Shown one piece after another: positions 52,688 to 61,778 of a DNA stretch of 64,000 nt; position 1 is the stretch's first letter; each line of letters opens with the position of its first letter. Position numbers and translations under genes: made by a program. Source of the stretch: Candidatus Terraquivivens tengchongensis (lineage in GTDB: Archaea; Thermoproteota; Nitrososphaeria_A; Caldarchaeales; Wolframiiraptoraceae); assembly GCA_023268355.1 (NCBI GenBank), contig JALNJK010000003.1:124001-188000 (forward strand), written 5' to 3'. The notes under the pieces are model-generated. The model had not been told where the DNA came from. It did not search any database and saw only the letters and a list, made by a program, of their open reading frames with translations.

Positions 52688-53682
52688 CTAGACTTAAGTT
52701 CATCCTCCTCCACATCTTCTAAACCATTTTCAGTTATCTTAAACACGGCTTCACCTTCAGGTAAATATGGGCTTGATACAAGCCTCGCTATTCTTATATT
52801 CCTGCCGACAGATTTGCGAAGGAAGATCCTAGTATGGCTCGTATGGCCGACTATGTGTCCGCCAACTGGTGAGACGGCAGCCGGTGAGAAAAACTCATCC
52901 GGTCTTGCCATTACTTGGTTGGTAACCACGGCGGCTGCATTGAAGGCCCTTGCAAGCCTTATCAGCTTGTGGAGGTGCTTGTTAAGTTTTTGCTGCCTCT
53001 CAGCTAATGTCTGCCTGCCGATGTATTCACTTCTGAAGTGGGACGTCAACGAATCGATTATTATCAATTTCACGTTGTTTTCCTTTATCACCTTGTCAGA
53101 TTTCTCAAGTAGCAACATTTGATGGTCGCTAGTATAAGCCTCAGCGTAGATTATTCTCTTAGACACCTCGTCAAAGTCAAGCCCAAAGCGTTTTGCGATG
53201 CTTTCAATCCTCTCAGTCCTGAACGTGTTCTCCGTATCTATGTAAAGCGCCGCACCATTCAAACCACCCATTTCAGTAGGTAGCTGTACGCATACTGCCA
53301 ACTGGTGACACAGTTGCGACTTTCCACTACCAAACTCGCCGTAGAACTCGGTTATGCTCTGCGTTTCTACACCGCCGCCTATCAGAGCATCTAGTTGCTT
53401 GACACCTGTCGTTATCCTGCCGACGTTCATCCTGAGCGAGGCTAGGTCCTTTGCCGTCACCCATGAGATCTCTATTGCCTGTCTAGCTGCAGCTATTATC
53501 TCCGCCGCCTTTTTCTCCCCGATGCCAGCAGCGATCAGCTCCGATACCGTTGCGGTCGCCAACGCCTCTATTGTGTTGTATCCTATCTCCCTAAGCTTTT
53601 CTGCTGTAGCCTGACCAACCGATGGCAAATCCTCTAAATCGATAAATGTCTTTTTCTCTTTCACCTTTTCCTTTTGACTCAT
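52684..53682 (-). CDS. radA: DNA recombinase RadA
   Basis: The archaeal RecA/Rad51 protein that forms filaments on single-stranded DNA for strand exchange. The N-terminal helix-hairpin-helix ([20 protein letters not shown]) is followed by the ATPase core with Walker [10 protein letters not shown] (122-130 of the longer frame) and Walker [13 protein letters not shown]2 contains [24 protein letters not shown] at 53703 gives seven more residues; ATG 53682 with AAGGGA upstream, near a predicted transcript start, is preferred (332 aa). No intein. Confidence 0.96.
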   Translation of the reverse strand: MSQKEKVKEKKTFIDLEDLPSVGQATAEKLREIGYNTIEALATATVSELIAAGIGEKKAAEIIAAARQAIEISWVTAKDLASLRMNVGRITTGVKQLDALIGGGVETQSITEFYGEFGSGKSQLCHQLAVCVQLPTEMGGLNGAALYIDTENTFRTERIESIAKRFGLDFDEVSKRIIYAEAYTSDHQMLLLEKSDKVIKENNVKLIIIDSLTSHFRSEYIGRQTLAERQQKLNKHLHKLIRLARAFNAAAVVTNQVMARPDEFFSPAAVSPVGGHIVGHTSHTRIFLRKSVGRNIRIARLVSSPYLPEGEAVFKITENGLEDVEEDELKSR

Positions 53683-53804
53683 TCCCTTATTAACAGACTT
53701 CAACGAGGTATTTAAACACTAGCAAAAATATGTACTCTTTCGAATGACTCCGAGTAAAAACCCATTAGGCAAAGCTTAAGCATCGGTGTAATGTGTAGCT
53801 TTAC

Positions 53805-55052
53805 ATGGCATCCAAAGCTATCATCTTAGTATGCGACGGTATGGCAGATAGACGGTGCTCAGCGCTTGAAGGACTCACACCGCTCCAAGCAGCAAGGCCA
53901 AAGTCCTTCGACTGGATAGCGTCAAGGGGCGAGTGCGGTTTGATGGACCCGATATCGCCTGGTGTGCCGCCTGGTAGTGATACAGCCCACCTAGCGATAC
54001 TTGGTTACGACCCCTACAAGCATTACACGGGTAGGGGTGCCTTCGAGGCTTTGGGCGCTGGCATAGAGCTCGAACCAAACGATGTGGCCTTCAGGTGCAA
54101 CTTCGCCACGGTAAACAATGATGGCATAGTAGTTGACAGAAGGGCAGGAAGGATATCTGATGAAGATGCTAAGGTCTTGTCGGAGAGCTTGAACGGTATA
54201 AAGCTCGTAAGAAACTCGGATGTCGAGATCATGTTTAAGCACACGGTAGAGCACAGGGGTGTACTGGTCTTAAGGGGTGAGGGTTTATCAAGGTTCGTTT
54301 CCGACATCGATCCCCACAAGACGGGCGTGAAGTTCTTACACTCCAGACCATTAACAGATTCTCCCACTGCAAAAAAGACGGCAGATACTCTGAATGAGTT
54401 TGTTGAAATTTCAAGTAAAATCCTCGCAGAACATGACATTAACAAGCGTAGGGAAAAACGTGGTCAACCACTGGCTAACATAATATTGCCAAGGGGTGCG
54501 GGAACCTTACCGATGGTAGAAAAGCTTCCGACAAAATTTGGCATTAAGGCTGCAGCCATAGCGGGTGGTGCCGTTTACAAAGGCGTATGCAAGGCGGTGG
54601 GTTTTGACGTTCTCGAGGTGAAGGGTGCAACCGGCACAGTGGACACGAACCTGGATGCTAAGATGAGAGCAGCAATAAACGCAATCAAGGTTTACGATCT
54701 TGTTTTCGTACACGTTAAAGCAACGGATGTTGTAAGCCATGACAGGAACCCAACAAAGAAAGCCGAAATAATATCAAGAATAAGCGCGGCATTCTCCACG
54801 ATCGTATCGGAGGTAGACTTGGAAGGGACATGCATAGCCATAACGAGTGACCACACGACACCATCGGAGGTTGGAGAACATAGTGGTGACCCAGTTCCCG
54901 TGGCTTTATACGCACCGGGTGCAAGGTACGGTAATGTTGAGAAGTTTGACGAAATATCCTGCGCATCAGGAACGCTCGGTAGGATAAGGGGAGTTGACCT
55001 TATGCCAATAATCATGAACTATCTCGGCAAGGTTTCAATGTATGGTGAGTAA
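53805..55052 (+). CDS. apgM: 2,3-bisphosphoglycerate-independent phosphoglycerate mutase, archaeal type
   Basis: Interconverts 3- and 2-phosphoglycerate. The 415-aa alkaline phosphatase-fold protein has the first metal Asp in LVCDGMADR, the phosphorylated Ser in VPPGSDTAHLAILGYDP, and the C-terminal metal site VHVKATDVVSHDRNP with SDHTTPSEVGEHSGDPVP. Length and motifs are typical. The cyclophilin-like gene follows after 5 nt. Confidence 0.96.
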   Translation: MASKAIILVCDGMADRRCSALEGLTPLQAARPKSFDWIASRGECGLMDPISPGVPPGSDTAHLAILGYDPYKHYTGRGAFEALGAGIELEPNDVAFRCNFATVNNDGIVVDRRAGRISDEDAKVLSESLNGIKLVRNSDVEIMFKHTVEHRGVLVLRGEGLSRFVSDIDPHKTGVKFLHSRPLTDSPTAKKTADTLNEFVEISSKILAEHDINKRREKRGQPLANIILPRGAGTLPMVEKLPTKFGIKAAAIAGGAVYKGVCKAVGFDVLEVKGATGTVDTNLDAKMRAAINAIKVYDLVFVHVKATDVVSHDRNPTKKAEIISRISAAFSTIVSEVDLEGTCIAITSDHTTPSEVGEHSGDPVPVALYAPGARYGNVEKFDEISCASGTLGRIRGVDLMPIIMNYLGKVSMYGE

Positions 55053-55057
55053 GTGGT

Positions 55058-55429
55058 ATGTCTGTTCCGGTAAGGGTTCCAGTGAAGGTTTGGGTTGAGG
55101 GCGTGGGCGAGTACAAGGCTGAGCTGATAAAATTTTTGGCACCAGCAACAGTGACAGAACTCGTAAGGCTCTTGCCAATAGAAGGTATGGCTGGGCTTTG
55201 GGACTATGCGGTCTATATAGAGACTCGTATGGTGAGGGGTGCTGAGAAGCCGGTAGAAGAAGTGGATTGTGGTGATATGATCTTCTGGCCTCCAGCCGGT
55301 GCTCTAGGTTTCGTCTTTAAGAAAGCTAAACCCTATGCTCAGACAGTGAAGGTCGGAAAGCTATCTGGTGAGTTAGCTGCACTCACAAAAACAAGACCCG
55401 GAGCAAGGGTAAGGGTCCTCAAAAGTTAG
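55058..55429 (+). CDS. Cyclophilin-like fold protein (DUF369/COG2164)
   Basis: A 123-aa protein of the family typified by TM1367, with a cyclophilin-like barrel but no proven isomerase activity. VKVWVEGVGEYKAELIKFLAP at the start, and DCGDMIFWPPAGALGFVF, are characteristic. Co-transcribed with apgM by spacing. The function is unknown. Confidence 0.85.
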   Translation: MSVPVRVPVKVWVEGVGEYKAELIKFLAPATVTELVRLLPIEGMAGLWDYAVYIETRMVRGAEKPVEEVDCGDMIFWPPAGALGFVFKKAKPYAQTVKVGKLSGELAALTKTRPGARVRVLKS

Positions 55430-55435
55430 GATAGT

Positions 55436-55825
55436 CTACTTCTTCCTTTTTGACTTGGGCTTTGCCTCCGCAGATTCGGATGGTTTTGTCACCTCTGAAG
55501 CTTTTACAGATTCTACTGTTGCTTGAGCTGGTGCAAATATCCTTAACCTGTTGTCGCCGACTACCGGTACAATCAGTCCTTTTGATGCCAAGCTATTCAG
55601 TAAGCTCTTCGCAACAGACAACCTGATTCCGTACTTTTCAGAAATGAGGTATGGTGTAGCATACTTCATGCTCCTAATGTAGTTTATGACGTCCCTTTCC
55701 TCTGGTAAGGTTATGCTGCCCGTGTACTTCTGCGGCGCCGATTCTTTCTTCTCAGAAGGTTTTTGTTGAGTTTTCGTCTGCTTCTTCTCAGCCTGGGACA
55801 GTGTAGGTTTCTTAGGACCTCCCAA
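55436..55825 (-). CDS. rps25e: Ribosomal protein S25e
   Basis: A 129-aa small-subunit protein. The winged-helix core is LPEERDVINYIRSMKYATPYL through LISEKYGIRLSVAKSLLNSL and LIVPVVGDNRLRIFAP. It has a Lys/Gln-rich N-terminal arm and an unusual acidic-then-basic C-terminal tail (SESAEAKPKSKRKK). The start is TTG 55825. A hairpin lies 8 nt upstream of the start. Presence of S25e supports a TACK archaeon. Confidence 0.92.
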   Translation of the reverse strand: MGGPKKPTLSQAEKKQTKTQQKPSEKKESAPQKYTGSITLPEERDVINYIRSMKYATPYLISEKYGIRLSVAKSLLNSLASKGLIVPVVGDNRLRIFAPAQATVESVKASEVTKPSESAEAKPKSKRKK

Positions 55826-55833
55826 GGCGGCTT

Positions 55834-55851
55834 ACCCTTTTGGTAAAGGGT
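55834..55851 (-). promoter_or_regulatory. Leader hairpin in front of rps25e
   Basis: ACCCTTT (55834-55840) pairs with AAAGGGT (55845-55851) around a 4-nt loop, 8 nt before the TTG start codon. It could control translation initiation of S25e. Confidence 0.4.
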
Positions 55852-56042
55852 TTAGAGGTGTTATTAAGTGTTGTTTTGCGATAATGCAAGTTTGCGCTCA
55901 AAATTCGTACTAATATTGAACCACTAAGCTTGACTTTAGCATGGGGTCGTTGTCTGGATACTCATCCCTGTAATCATATTTTGATTTTGAGCAGAAGATA
56001 GGACTAAATCTAGCCTTGAAGTCATGAATCTCCAAGAACAAG

Positions 56043-56060
56043 TCACCTCTACTGAGGTGA
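56043..56060 (+). promoter_or_regulatory. Leader hairpin that hides the rpl13e Shine-Dalgarno
   Basis: TCACCTC (56043-56049) pairs perfectly with GAGGTGA (56054-56060) around the loop TACT. GAGGTGA is the ribosome-binding site 4 nt before ATG 56065. Its partner TCACCTC is identical to the anti-SD of 16S rRNA, so the leader competes with the ribosome for its own SD. Confidence 0.6.
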
Positions 56061-56064
56061 GAAG

Positions 56065-56307
56065 ATGAGCTTACCTATTCCGGTTGTTAGGAGAAAGCTC
56101 AAGGATGGTAGGATCATCGAGAGGAAGGGTAGGGGCTTTAGTATAAATGAACTTAGAGAAGCCGGCATAACGATTCAATATGCGAAGAAGCTTGGAATAT
56201 ATGTCGATAAGAGACGGAAGAGTTGTAGGAAGGATAACGTTGAGACCCTAAAGATGTTACTAAAAGCTGCGAGTGGAGTCGAAGAGGTGAACTCAGAAAA
56301 TGTTTGA
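56065..56307 (+). CDS. rpl13e: Ribosomal protein L13e
   Basis: An 80-aa large-subunit protein found in Thermoproteota-related archaea and eukaryotes. [41 protein letters not shown] and [20 protein letters not shown] match the family core. ATG 56065 follows GAGGTGA by 4 nt. It is divergent from rps25e. Confidence 0.9.
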   Translation: MSLPIPVVRRKLKDGRIIERKGRGFSINELREAGITIQYAKKLGIYVDKRRKSCRKDNVETLKMLLKAASGVEEVNSENV

Positions 56308-56319
56308 CGAAATGCAACG

Positions 56320-56898
56320 TTAGAGCTCTTCTTTCGATTCAAGCACCTTGAAGAGATCTGCCTTAGTCACGATCCCAGTAATTTTACCATCCTTTTGAAG
56401 AAGCACCGCTGGATATTCCTGAAGAAGTTGCCTGACGATGTTGAGAGACGCCTCCTCTGGTATCATCGGAAACGCCTCATCCATTATCTCGCCCACTGGA
56501 ACGTTCATGGACTTTATCCCCTCAAGCTTCCTCACGATAGAAGACTCCGAGATGCTTCCGACGGGACTGCCGTTCCTCAGAACCGGAAGCTGCGATATCC
56601 CATGCCTTCTCATCAAGTTTACTGCCTTGCCCAATGTATCTGACACGTCTACACAGATAACGTCTCTCGTGCAAATGTCTTTGGCCAGCAGCTTGGCATC
56701 CCTCTCAGCCCTAACCATCTCGAGGGCTTGAAGAATTCGCCTAACAGCCTCATATGAGGGGCTGATCCGACCACACTCGATTTTCGATATCAATGATTGG
56801 CTAACGCCAGAAATTTTCGCCAGTTCCCTTTGGGTCAGCCCTAGCCTCCTTCTGAGCTTCGCGAGGGACTCGAGGTCCCAGAGCTTCTCCAAGAACAC
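56320..56898 (-). CDS. HTH (XRE)-CBS pair transcriptional regulator
   Basis: A 192-aa protein. The N-terminal Cro/XRE helix-turn-helix is LRRRLGLTQRELAKISGVSQ plus SLISKIECGRISPSYEAVRR. Two CBS domains follow (ICTRDVICVDVSDTLGKAVN; IMDEAFPMIPEEASLNIVRQ). CBS pairs bind adenosyl compounds such as SAM or AMP. It is divergent from a cystathionine synthase-type gene, so control of sulfur amino-acid synthesis by SAM is a reasonable guess. Confidence 0.88.
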   Translation of the reverse strand: MFLEKLWDLESLAKLRRRLGLTQRELAKISGVSQSLISKIECGRISPSYEAVRRILQALEMVRAERDAKLLAKDICTRDVICVDVSDTLGKAVNLMRRHGISQLPVLRNGSPVGSISESSIVRKLEGIKSMNVPVGEIMDEAFPMIPEEASLNIVRQLLQEYPAVLLQKDGKITGIVTKADLFKVLESKEEL

Positions 56899-56979
56899 CC
56901 CGCCTATATCAATGATTCTTATTGGAATCTATTATTATAAATGTTTATGAATATCTCATTACTATCAGAAACCGCGAAA

Positions 56980-58155
56980 ATGGCTCGAAGGTCGTCTACT
57001 GAGGCGATTCATGGGCACGGATATCTGGATCGTGAAAGGGGGGTATTTAAGGTTCCGATATACCAGACCGCCGTATTCGAGTACCCGGATTCCGTAACAG
57101 GAGGGCCTAGGCTCAGCGATCGTGGCCTGGACCTCAAGTACAGTAGAGAGGAGAATCATACCGTTAGGGCTCTTGAAAAGATTCTGGGAAAGCTCGAGAG
57201 AGGCGTTGATTGTCTCGCTTTTGGGAGCGGGATGGCCGCGATCGTGGCAACGTATCTTTCAAAGCTCAAGGCCGGATCGAAAGTTCTAGTCCCGCTAGAG
57301 TGTTATGGGACCACGCAGGAGTTTGCTCAAAACCTCTCGAAGTTTGGTGTTGAATGCATTCTCGCTAGGTCCGACACGGACGAGTTTCTTGAGAGGCTTG
57401 GGGATGGTATTTCGCTCACACTTGTCGAGACCCTCACGAACCCTATGGTGAGGGTTATTGACGTCAAAGAGATCGCCAAGAGATGCGCCGAGCTCGGAGT
57501 ACCGTTGATCGTTGATAACACTTTCTCTACACCGCTACTCTACAACCCGCTCGATGATGGTGCTTGGGTCACGGTTCACAGCTTGACGAAGTACATCGCA
57601 GGTCATAATGATGTTGTTGGCGGTGCGGTAATCATGGGAAGTGAGGAGGATGCGGAGGTTCTTTGGAACTGGAGGAGAAAGCTCGGATCGATCATGAGCC
57701 CATTCGATGCGTTTCTCACGATACGTGGAGTGGCAACCCTTGAGGCGAGGTTTGAAAAGCAGGCGAGGAGCGCCCTCGAGATAGCAGAGTTCCTTGAAGA
57801 TCATCCAAAGATCGAGAAGGTATATTATCCAGGGCTCTCGAGCAGCCCGTACAAGAGCATCGCAGACAGAATCTTCAAGCGACGGCTTTATGGAGGGGTT
57901 TTAAGCTTCAAGGTGAGGGGAGGCCAAAGGGAGGCGCTCGAGGTTCTCAGGGGCACGGAGCTGATCAAGCCCTCGCCGAGCTTGGGCGGCGTCGAGTCCC
58001 TCTTAACCTACCCAATCTGGACCGCGGCCAAGAACATGAGCAGGGAGCAGATGAAGATGCTTGAGATAAGTGAGAACCTTCTCAGATTATCGGTTGGTCT
58101 TGAAGATGTTGAGGACTTGAAGGAGGACTTAGGTAAAGCTCTCTCGAGGGTTTAG
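56980..58155 (+). CDS. Cystathionine gamma-synthase/lyase or O-acylhomoserine sulfhydrylase
   Basis: A PLP-dependent Cys/Met metabolism enzyme. The PLP lysine is in SVHSLTKYIAGHNDVVGG (Lys204), DNTFSTPLLYNPLDDGAWVT precedes it, and FGSGMAAIVATYLSKLKAGS is the N-terminal phosphate-binding region. The frame opens at ATG 56941, but a TATA-like ttattataaa lies only a few bases before it. ATG 56980, which begins MARRSSTEAIHG as in relatives, fits better. Which of the three reactions it catalyses cannot be decided from the motifs. Divergent from the HTH-CBS gene. Confidence 0.9.
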   Translation: MARRSSTEAIHGHGYLDRERGVFKVPIYQTAVFEYPDSVTGGPRLSDRGLDLKYSREENHTVRALEKILGKLERGVDCLAFGSGMAAIVATYLSKLKAGSKVLVPLECYGTTQEFAQNLSKFGVECILARSDTDEFLERLGDGISLTLVETLTNPMVRVIDVKEIAKRCAELGVPLIVDNTFSTPLLYNPLDDGAWVTVHSLTKYIAGHNDVVGGAVIMGSEEDAEVLWNWRRKLGSIMSPFDAFLTIRGVATLEARFEKQARSALEIAEFLEDHPKIEKVYYPGLSSSPYKSIADRIFKRRLYGGVLSFKVRGGQREALEVLRGTELIKPSPSLGGVESLLTYPIWTAAKNMSREQMKMLEISENLLRLSVGLEDVEDLKEDLGKALSRV

Positions 58156-58255
58156 CTTTCTGTAGACAGTACGACAATAATGTCTGAGTATGATTCTTAC
58201 CTATCTCTCCACTTTAGGTTAAAGGTTACTTGAAGGATGTCTTGAATGGGTGAAG

Positions 58256-59611
58256 ATGGAGACAATTTTAAGGCACTATTTGAGGGAGGATGTTACAAGA
58301 GAAATTTCAAGATTCTGCTCCGGTAGATGGGCCGCGTTAGAATGCCGGTCAGGCGGCGATAGTCGAACTTTCTACAGATATTGGCCTAACGGGAGACCAC
58401 TCACAATCAAAGAGCCCGCCGATATTAAGAGGTTGATCAACAAGTTCGGAAATAGGGTGATGAGGACAATTTATGGATCGGCGAATATCTATAAGAAGCT
58501 GGAGCAGAGGGAAGACGTATCCGCCGAGGATAATATTCTCATGAGCACACCAAGCTGGGATGTTGATGGTTCTCTAGAGGAGGTAGAGTTGATCAAAGAG
58601 GCGGCTAAGATACTCATCGAGACTCTCAGAAGCGAGGGCGTCGAAAAGTCCATCTACTTGGTCTGGTCGGGGCGGGGAATCCACGTTCACCTGAATGAAA
58701 AGGCAGTGAGTGGCGAGATATGGAGGAGGGGACCGCTGAGGGTCTCTTTTGCGATAGCTGAGTATGTTCTCATGCGCGCAAGAGACGGGCTTGAAAAAGT
58801 ATGCGAGAGATCTAGATCGCCTGATAGAAGGCTTAAGATTGAGAACCTAATGGATATCCAGAGGGTTTTCACGGCACCCCTAAGCCTTCACCGCGAGCTC
58901 GATCTTGTCGCCATAACGATCAAGCCTAACGACCTAGAGAACTTCAAGCTTGACTGGGCCAAGATCGAGAACTTCAGATATTGGAGTGGATGGAATGGGT
59001 TTGAGGATGGTGAAGGTGATGAGCTGGCGCTAAGAGCTCTTGCCGAGATCAAGAGCGACTCGAGGACGATGGTTGGTGAAGAAGAGGCCGCCCCGCTCGC
59101 TCGAGTTGGTCATGTTGGCAGGTTCCAAGTCATGGGCCTTCTCCAGGCAGCAAGATACTATGTGCTGAAGGGCGATCTAGAGCTCGCCAAATCGTTCGGC
59201 CTGAATAGAGCGATATTTTATGCTTGGGCGAAGAAGCATGGTGTAACCGCGAGGAGGTTTGGAGGTAGTATGAGGGTTGGTCAGCTTGCCGAGAAGGAGG
59301 AAGTTGAAGAAAAAGTAGGAGATGAGGTCGCTTATCGATCTCGGAGTGGATACTTCACGATAGGTGGACAGATTCAGAGGCCCACGGATTTTCATAGAAT
59401 GATAGCGGCAAGGTTCGGACCGAGCTTCGAGAAGTTCTGGAATGCCGCCATCAAGTACGTTAAAAGTTTCCCGGAGAATGTTCTCAAGAGTCAGCGTGAC
59501 TTCTACGAGAAGATCTACTTACCCGTTAGAGATTGTCCGGAGAAGATCCTTGAGCAGATAGAGCGTGACCAAAAGAGCTCAAGCCTCAATAAATCTCAAG
59601 ATCCAACATAA
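58256..59611 (+). CDS. Archaeo-eukaryotic primase (AEP) superfamily protein, PriS-like
   Basis: A 451-aa protein. AEP motif I is STPSWDVDGS with Asp102 and Asp104, motif II is WSGRGIHVH (137-145), and motif III is the RVFTAPLSLHRELDL segment (compare RLPGSLHGKTGL of PriS). The zinc site of replicative PriS is not seen. About 220 residues of unassigned, helix-rich sequence follow, with a helix-turn-helix-like stretch LAKSFGLNRAIFYAWAKKHG. It may be a paralogue for repair or plasmid-type priming. GTG 58250 is an alternative start. Confidence 0.75.
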   Translation: METILRHYLREDVTREISRFCSGRWAALECRSGGDSRTFYRYWPNGRPLTIKEPADIKRLINKFGNRVMRTIYGSANIYKKLEQREDVSAEDNILMSTPSWDVDGSLEEVELIKEAAKILIETLRSEGVEKSIYLVWSGRGIHVHLNEKAVSGEIWRRGPLRVSFAIAEYVLMRARDGLEKVCERSRSPDRRLKIENLMDIQRVFTAPLSLHRELDLVAITIKPNDLENFKLDWAKIENFRYWSGWNGFEDGEGDELALRALAEIKSDSRTMVGEEEAAPLARVGHVGRFQVMGLLQAARYYVLKGDLELAKSFGLNRAIFYAWAKKHGVTARRFGGSMRVGQLAEKEEVEEKVGDEVAYRSRSGYFTIGGQIQRPTDFHRMIAARFGPSFEKFWNAAIKYVKSFPENVLKSQRDFYEKIYLPVRDCPEKILEQIERDQKSSSLNKSQDPT

Positions 59612-59759
59612 CCTCACGACTATCTGATGAGTTCAGTCTTAATAGATGGAGGTCGTATGTCAGGGTATCTCAAAAAGCAATGCGGCGGCTTTTACAACTT
59701 ATATGAGCATCCATTCTTAAAATTAGCTTTAATTGGCACAATAATGATTTTGTTTTTAG

Positions 59760-60977
59760 ATGCTGAGGTTTGCTAAGAGGATACCGGATAGATGCTCAGG
59801 ATACAATACGTGCGAGGAGATAGTGGCATGCCCTGCTGGAAAGCTATTCTCAGAAGATCTGTGCTTCGGTTGCGGCGCATGCCAGTTAGCATGTCCAGGG
59901 AATGCTGTTAGGATGCTCAAGAGGACAAAAACAAAGGATGTCGAGATCAAAGTAAATGCTGAAAGATTCTGGGTGCCGGAAAGGATTACCATAAAGGCAG
60001 CTTTGGAGTTTATCGGGTATAAGTTCTCAAGCTTTCCAGAGAAGGATAGCATATTTGCTCCATGTTCTGTCGGAGGTTGCTATTCTTGTGCAGTGCTGGT
60101 TAATGGCGAACTCATGCCGAGCTGCGTCACGGGTATTAAGGAGGGTATGGAAATATCAACGGAGCTTCCGGAAGACTATGTTCCAAAAAGGATAGTGCAC
60201 AGTTGGATGGGCCATCCCGTTGGCGGCGTAGGAACGCCTTGGTGGTTAAAAGGTGATAGATACATAGAGGTTGCATGCTTTGCATGCGGATGCAACCTAA
60301 GGTGTCCGCAATGCCAAAACTGGACGACGACTTACTGCGGTAAGGATAGAGCTCTATCACCTTTCGAGGCGGCGAGAATAACAACTTACATGAGAAAGGT
60401 ATACCGAGTGAACAGGATGGCAATATCGGGAGGCGAAAGCACGCTCAATAGAAGATGGCTCCTAAATTACGTTAAAGCATTAAAGGAGTTAAACCAAGAT
60501 AGCGATGCAAGGATACACATAGACACGAACGCAACGATACTTACGAGGGATTACATAGACGCGCTAGTCGATGCAGGAATGACTGACATAGGACCTGACC
60601 TTAAGGGGCTGAAGGTCGAAACTTTCATGAGGATAACAGGCATAGAGAACCGTGAACTCGCCGAGAGGTACCTAAGAACATCTTGGGATGCATTTAGGTA
60701 CCTAGTAGACAACTACAAAGAAAGATTGTTCATAGGCATCGGCATACCTTACAACAGAGTGCTCATTAGCATGGAGGAGATAATAAGGATCGGCGAGGAG
60801 GTTGCGAAGATAGACGATAGCGTACAAGTCTGTGTCCTCGACTACAGGCCAGAGTTTAGGAACGTCAAGATCCCAAGACCTAGCTATACGGAGATGCTGG
60901 ATGTTTGGAAGGCATTGAAGGGGGTTGGACTCAAGACGGTGATATGCCAAACGTCCCATGGCCACATAGGTCCTTAA
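59760..60977 (+). CDS. Radical SAM protein fused to 4Fe-4S and 2Fe-2S ferredoxin domains
   Basis: A 405-aa multi-cluster protein. The N-terminus has extra cysteines (12, 18, 24) and a [4Fe-4S] motif CFGCGACQLACPG (Cys35, 38, 41, 45). A second domain has Cys102-x4-Cys107-x2-Cys110-x11-Cys122, exactly the [2Fe-2S] spacing of SdhB/FrdB. The radical SAM domain starts at CNLRCPQCQNW (Cys178, 182, 185), preceded by FACG, and carries the AISGGESTL SAM-binding motif. It resembles COG1180 activases in the catalytic part. The substrate is unknown; the ferredoxin modules probably feed electrons to the SAM cluster. Confidence 0.85.
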   Translation: MLRFAKRIPDRCSGYNTCEEIVACPAGKLFSEDLCFGCGACQLACPGNAVRMLKRTKTKDVEIKVNAERFWVPERITIKAALEFIGYKFSSFPEKDSIFAPCSVGGCYSCAVLVNGELMPSCVTGIKEGMEISTELPEDYVPKRIVHSWMGHPVGGVGTPWWLKGDRYIEVACFACGCNLRCPQCQNWTTTYCGKDRALSPFEAARITTYMRKVYRVNRMAISGGESTLNRRWLLNYVKALKELNQDSDARIHIDTNATILTRDYIDALVDAGMTDIGPDLKGLKVETFMRITGIENRELAERYLRTSWDAFRYLVDNYKERLFIGIGIPYNRVLISMEEIIRIGEEVAKIDDSVQVCVLDYRPEFRNVKIPRPSYTEMLDVWKALKGVGLKTVICQTSHGHIGP

Positions 60978-60982
60978 AATTT

Positions 60983-61726
60983 CTAAACCTTTATCTTAAG
61001 TATTCTCATGGCGTTCTCCATCGTAATCTCTTCCACCTTCTCCAATGAAATCCCTTTTATCCTGCTCACCACCTCTGCGGATATCCTTACGTTGGATGGA
61101 GTGTTCACGGTACCAGGAACAGGAGACAGAGCAGGAGCGTCAGATTCCAGCAAGATGTTCTCTAAAGGCACTTTGTTCACGAGTTTTTGTTTCTGAGTAC
61201 TCCTAACAACGGAGGGCGGTATGCTGAAGAAATAGCCCTTTTCGAATCCAATCAACGAATGTGACGCCGAACCATCAAATGCGTGCATTATCACATTCTT
61301 CGCACCACACTCTACTAACATTTCTAACGCATACTTTCCAGCACTCCTGGAGTGTACTATTAACGGAAGGTCTAGATTCAAGGACAGCTCTATGAATTCT
61401 TTAAAGACCTTTCTTTGCAACTCTTTATCAGGTCTGACGTTTACATGAAAGTCAAGACCGACCTCTCCTATGGCGACGATCTTCTTAGCACTCTTCTCTA
61501 TCAAAGAGAATACATCCTCATAACCATCAAGCTTGTACGGCATTATTCCTAATGACGGAAAGATCGTTTTGTAATCGGACACCTCTAATGCTTTTAAACA
61601 ATCCTCATACCCAAGCCCAGATGTTACAATTATAGCTACTCCAGACCTCTTAGCGTCCTCTACCACTTTTGCTAGGTTTGCCTTTATGGCCTCATCTGTC
61701 AGGTGGCAGTGCACATCGACGAGCAT
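60983..61726 (-). CDS. TatD family metal-dependent hydrolase
   Basis: A 247-aa TIM-barrel nuclease-type hydrolase. The metal ligands are in VDVHCHLTD, the Glu in IGEVGLDFHV, His in LPLIVHSRSAG and MHAFDG, and the terminal Asp in LLESDAPALSP. TatD proteins act as 3'-5' DNA or RNA exonucleases, or in D-aminoacyl-tRNA deacylation in archaea. It converges with the radical SAM gene 5 nt away. Confidence 0.92.
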   Translation of the reverse strand: MLVDVHCHLTDEAIKANLAKVVEDAKRSGVAIIVTSGLGYEDCLKALEVSDYKTIFPSLGIMPYKLDGYEDVFSLIEKSAKKIVAIGEVGLDFHVNVRPDKELQRKVFKEFIELSLNLDLPLIVHSRSAGKYALEMLVECGAKNVIMHAFDGSASHSLIGFEKGYFFSIPPSVVRSTQKQKLVNKVPLENILLESDAPALSPVPGTVNTPSNVRISAEVVSRIKGISLEKVEEITMENAMRILKIKV

Positions 61727-61778
61727 CGCTCTTAACCTAGGTTTACGCTTAAATACGCATCATCATCTTAAAAATTTT

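Noticed and set aside
56320-59611. Horizontally acquired island (HTH-CBS, PLP enzyme, AEP protein)
   Set aside because: Codon style looks slightly different (more CTC/GAG), but without a calculation or boundary repeats the case is too weak.
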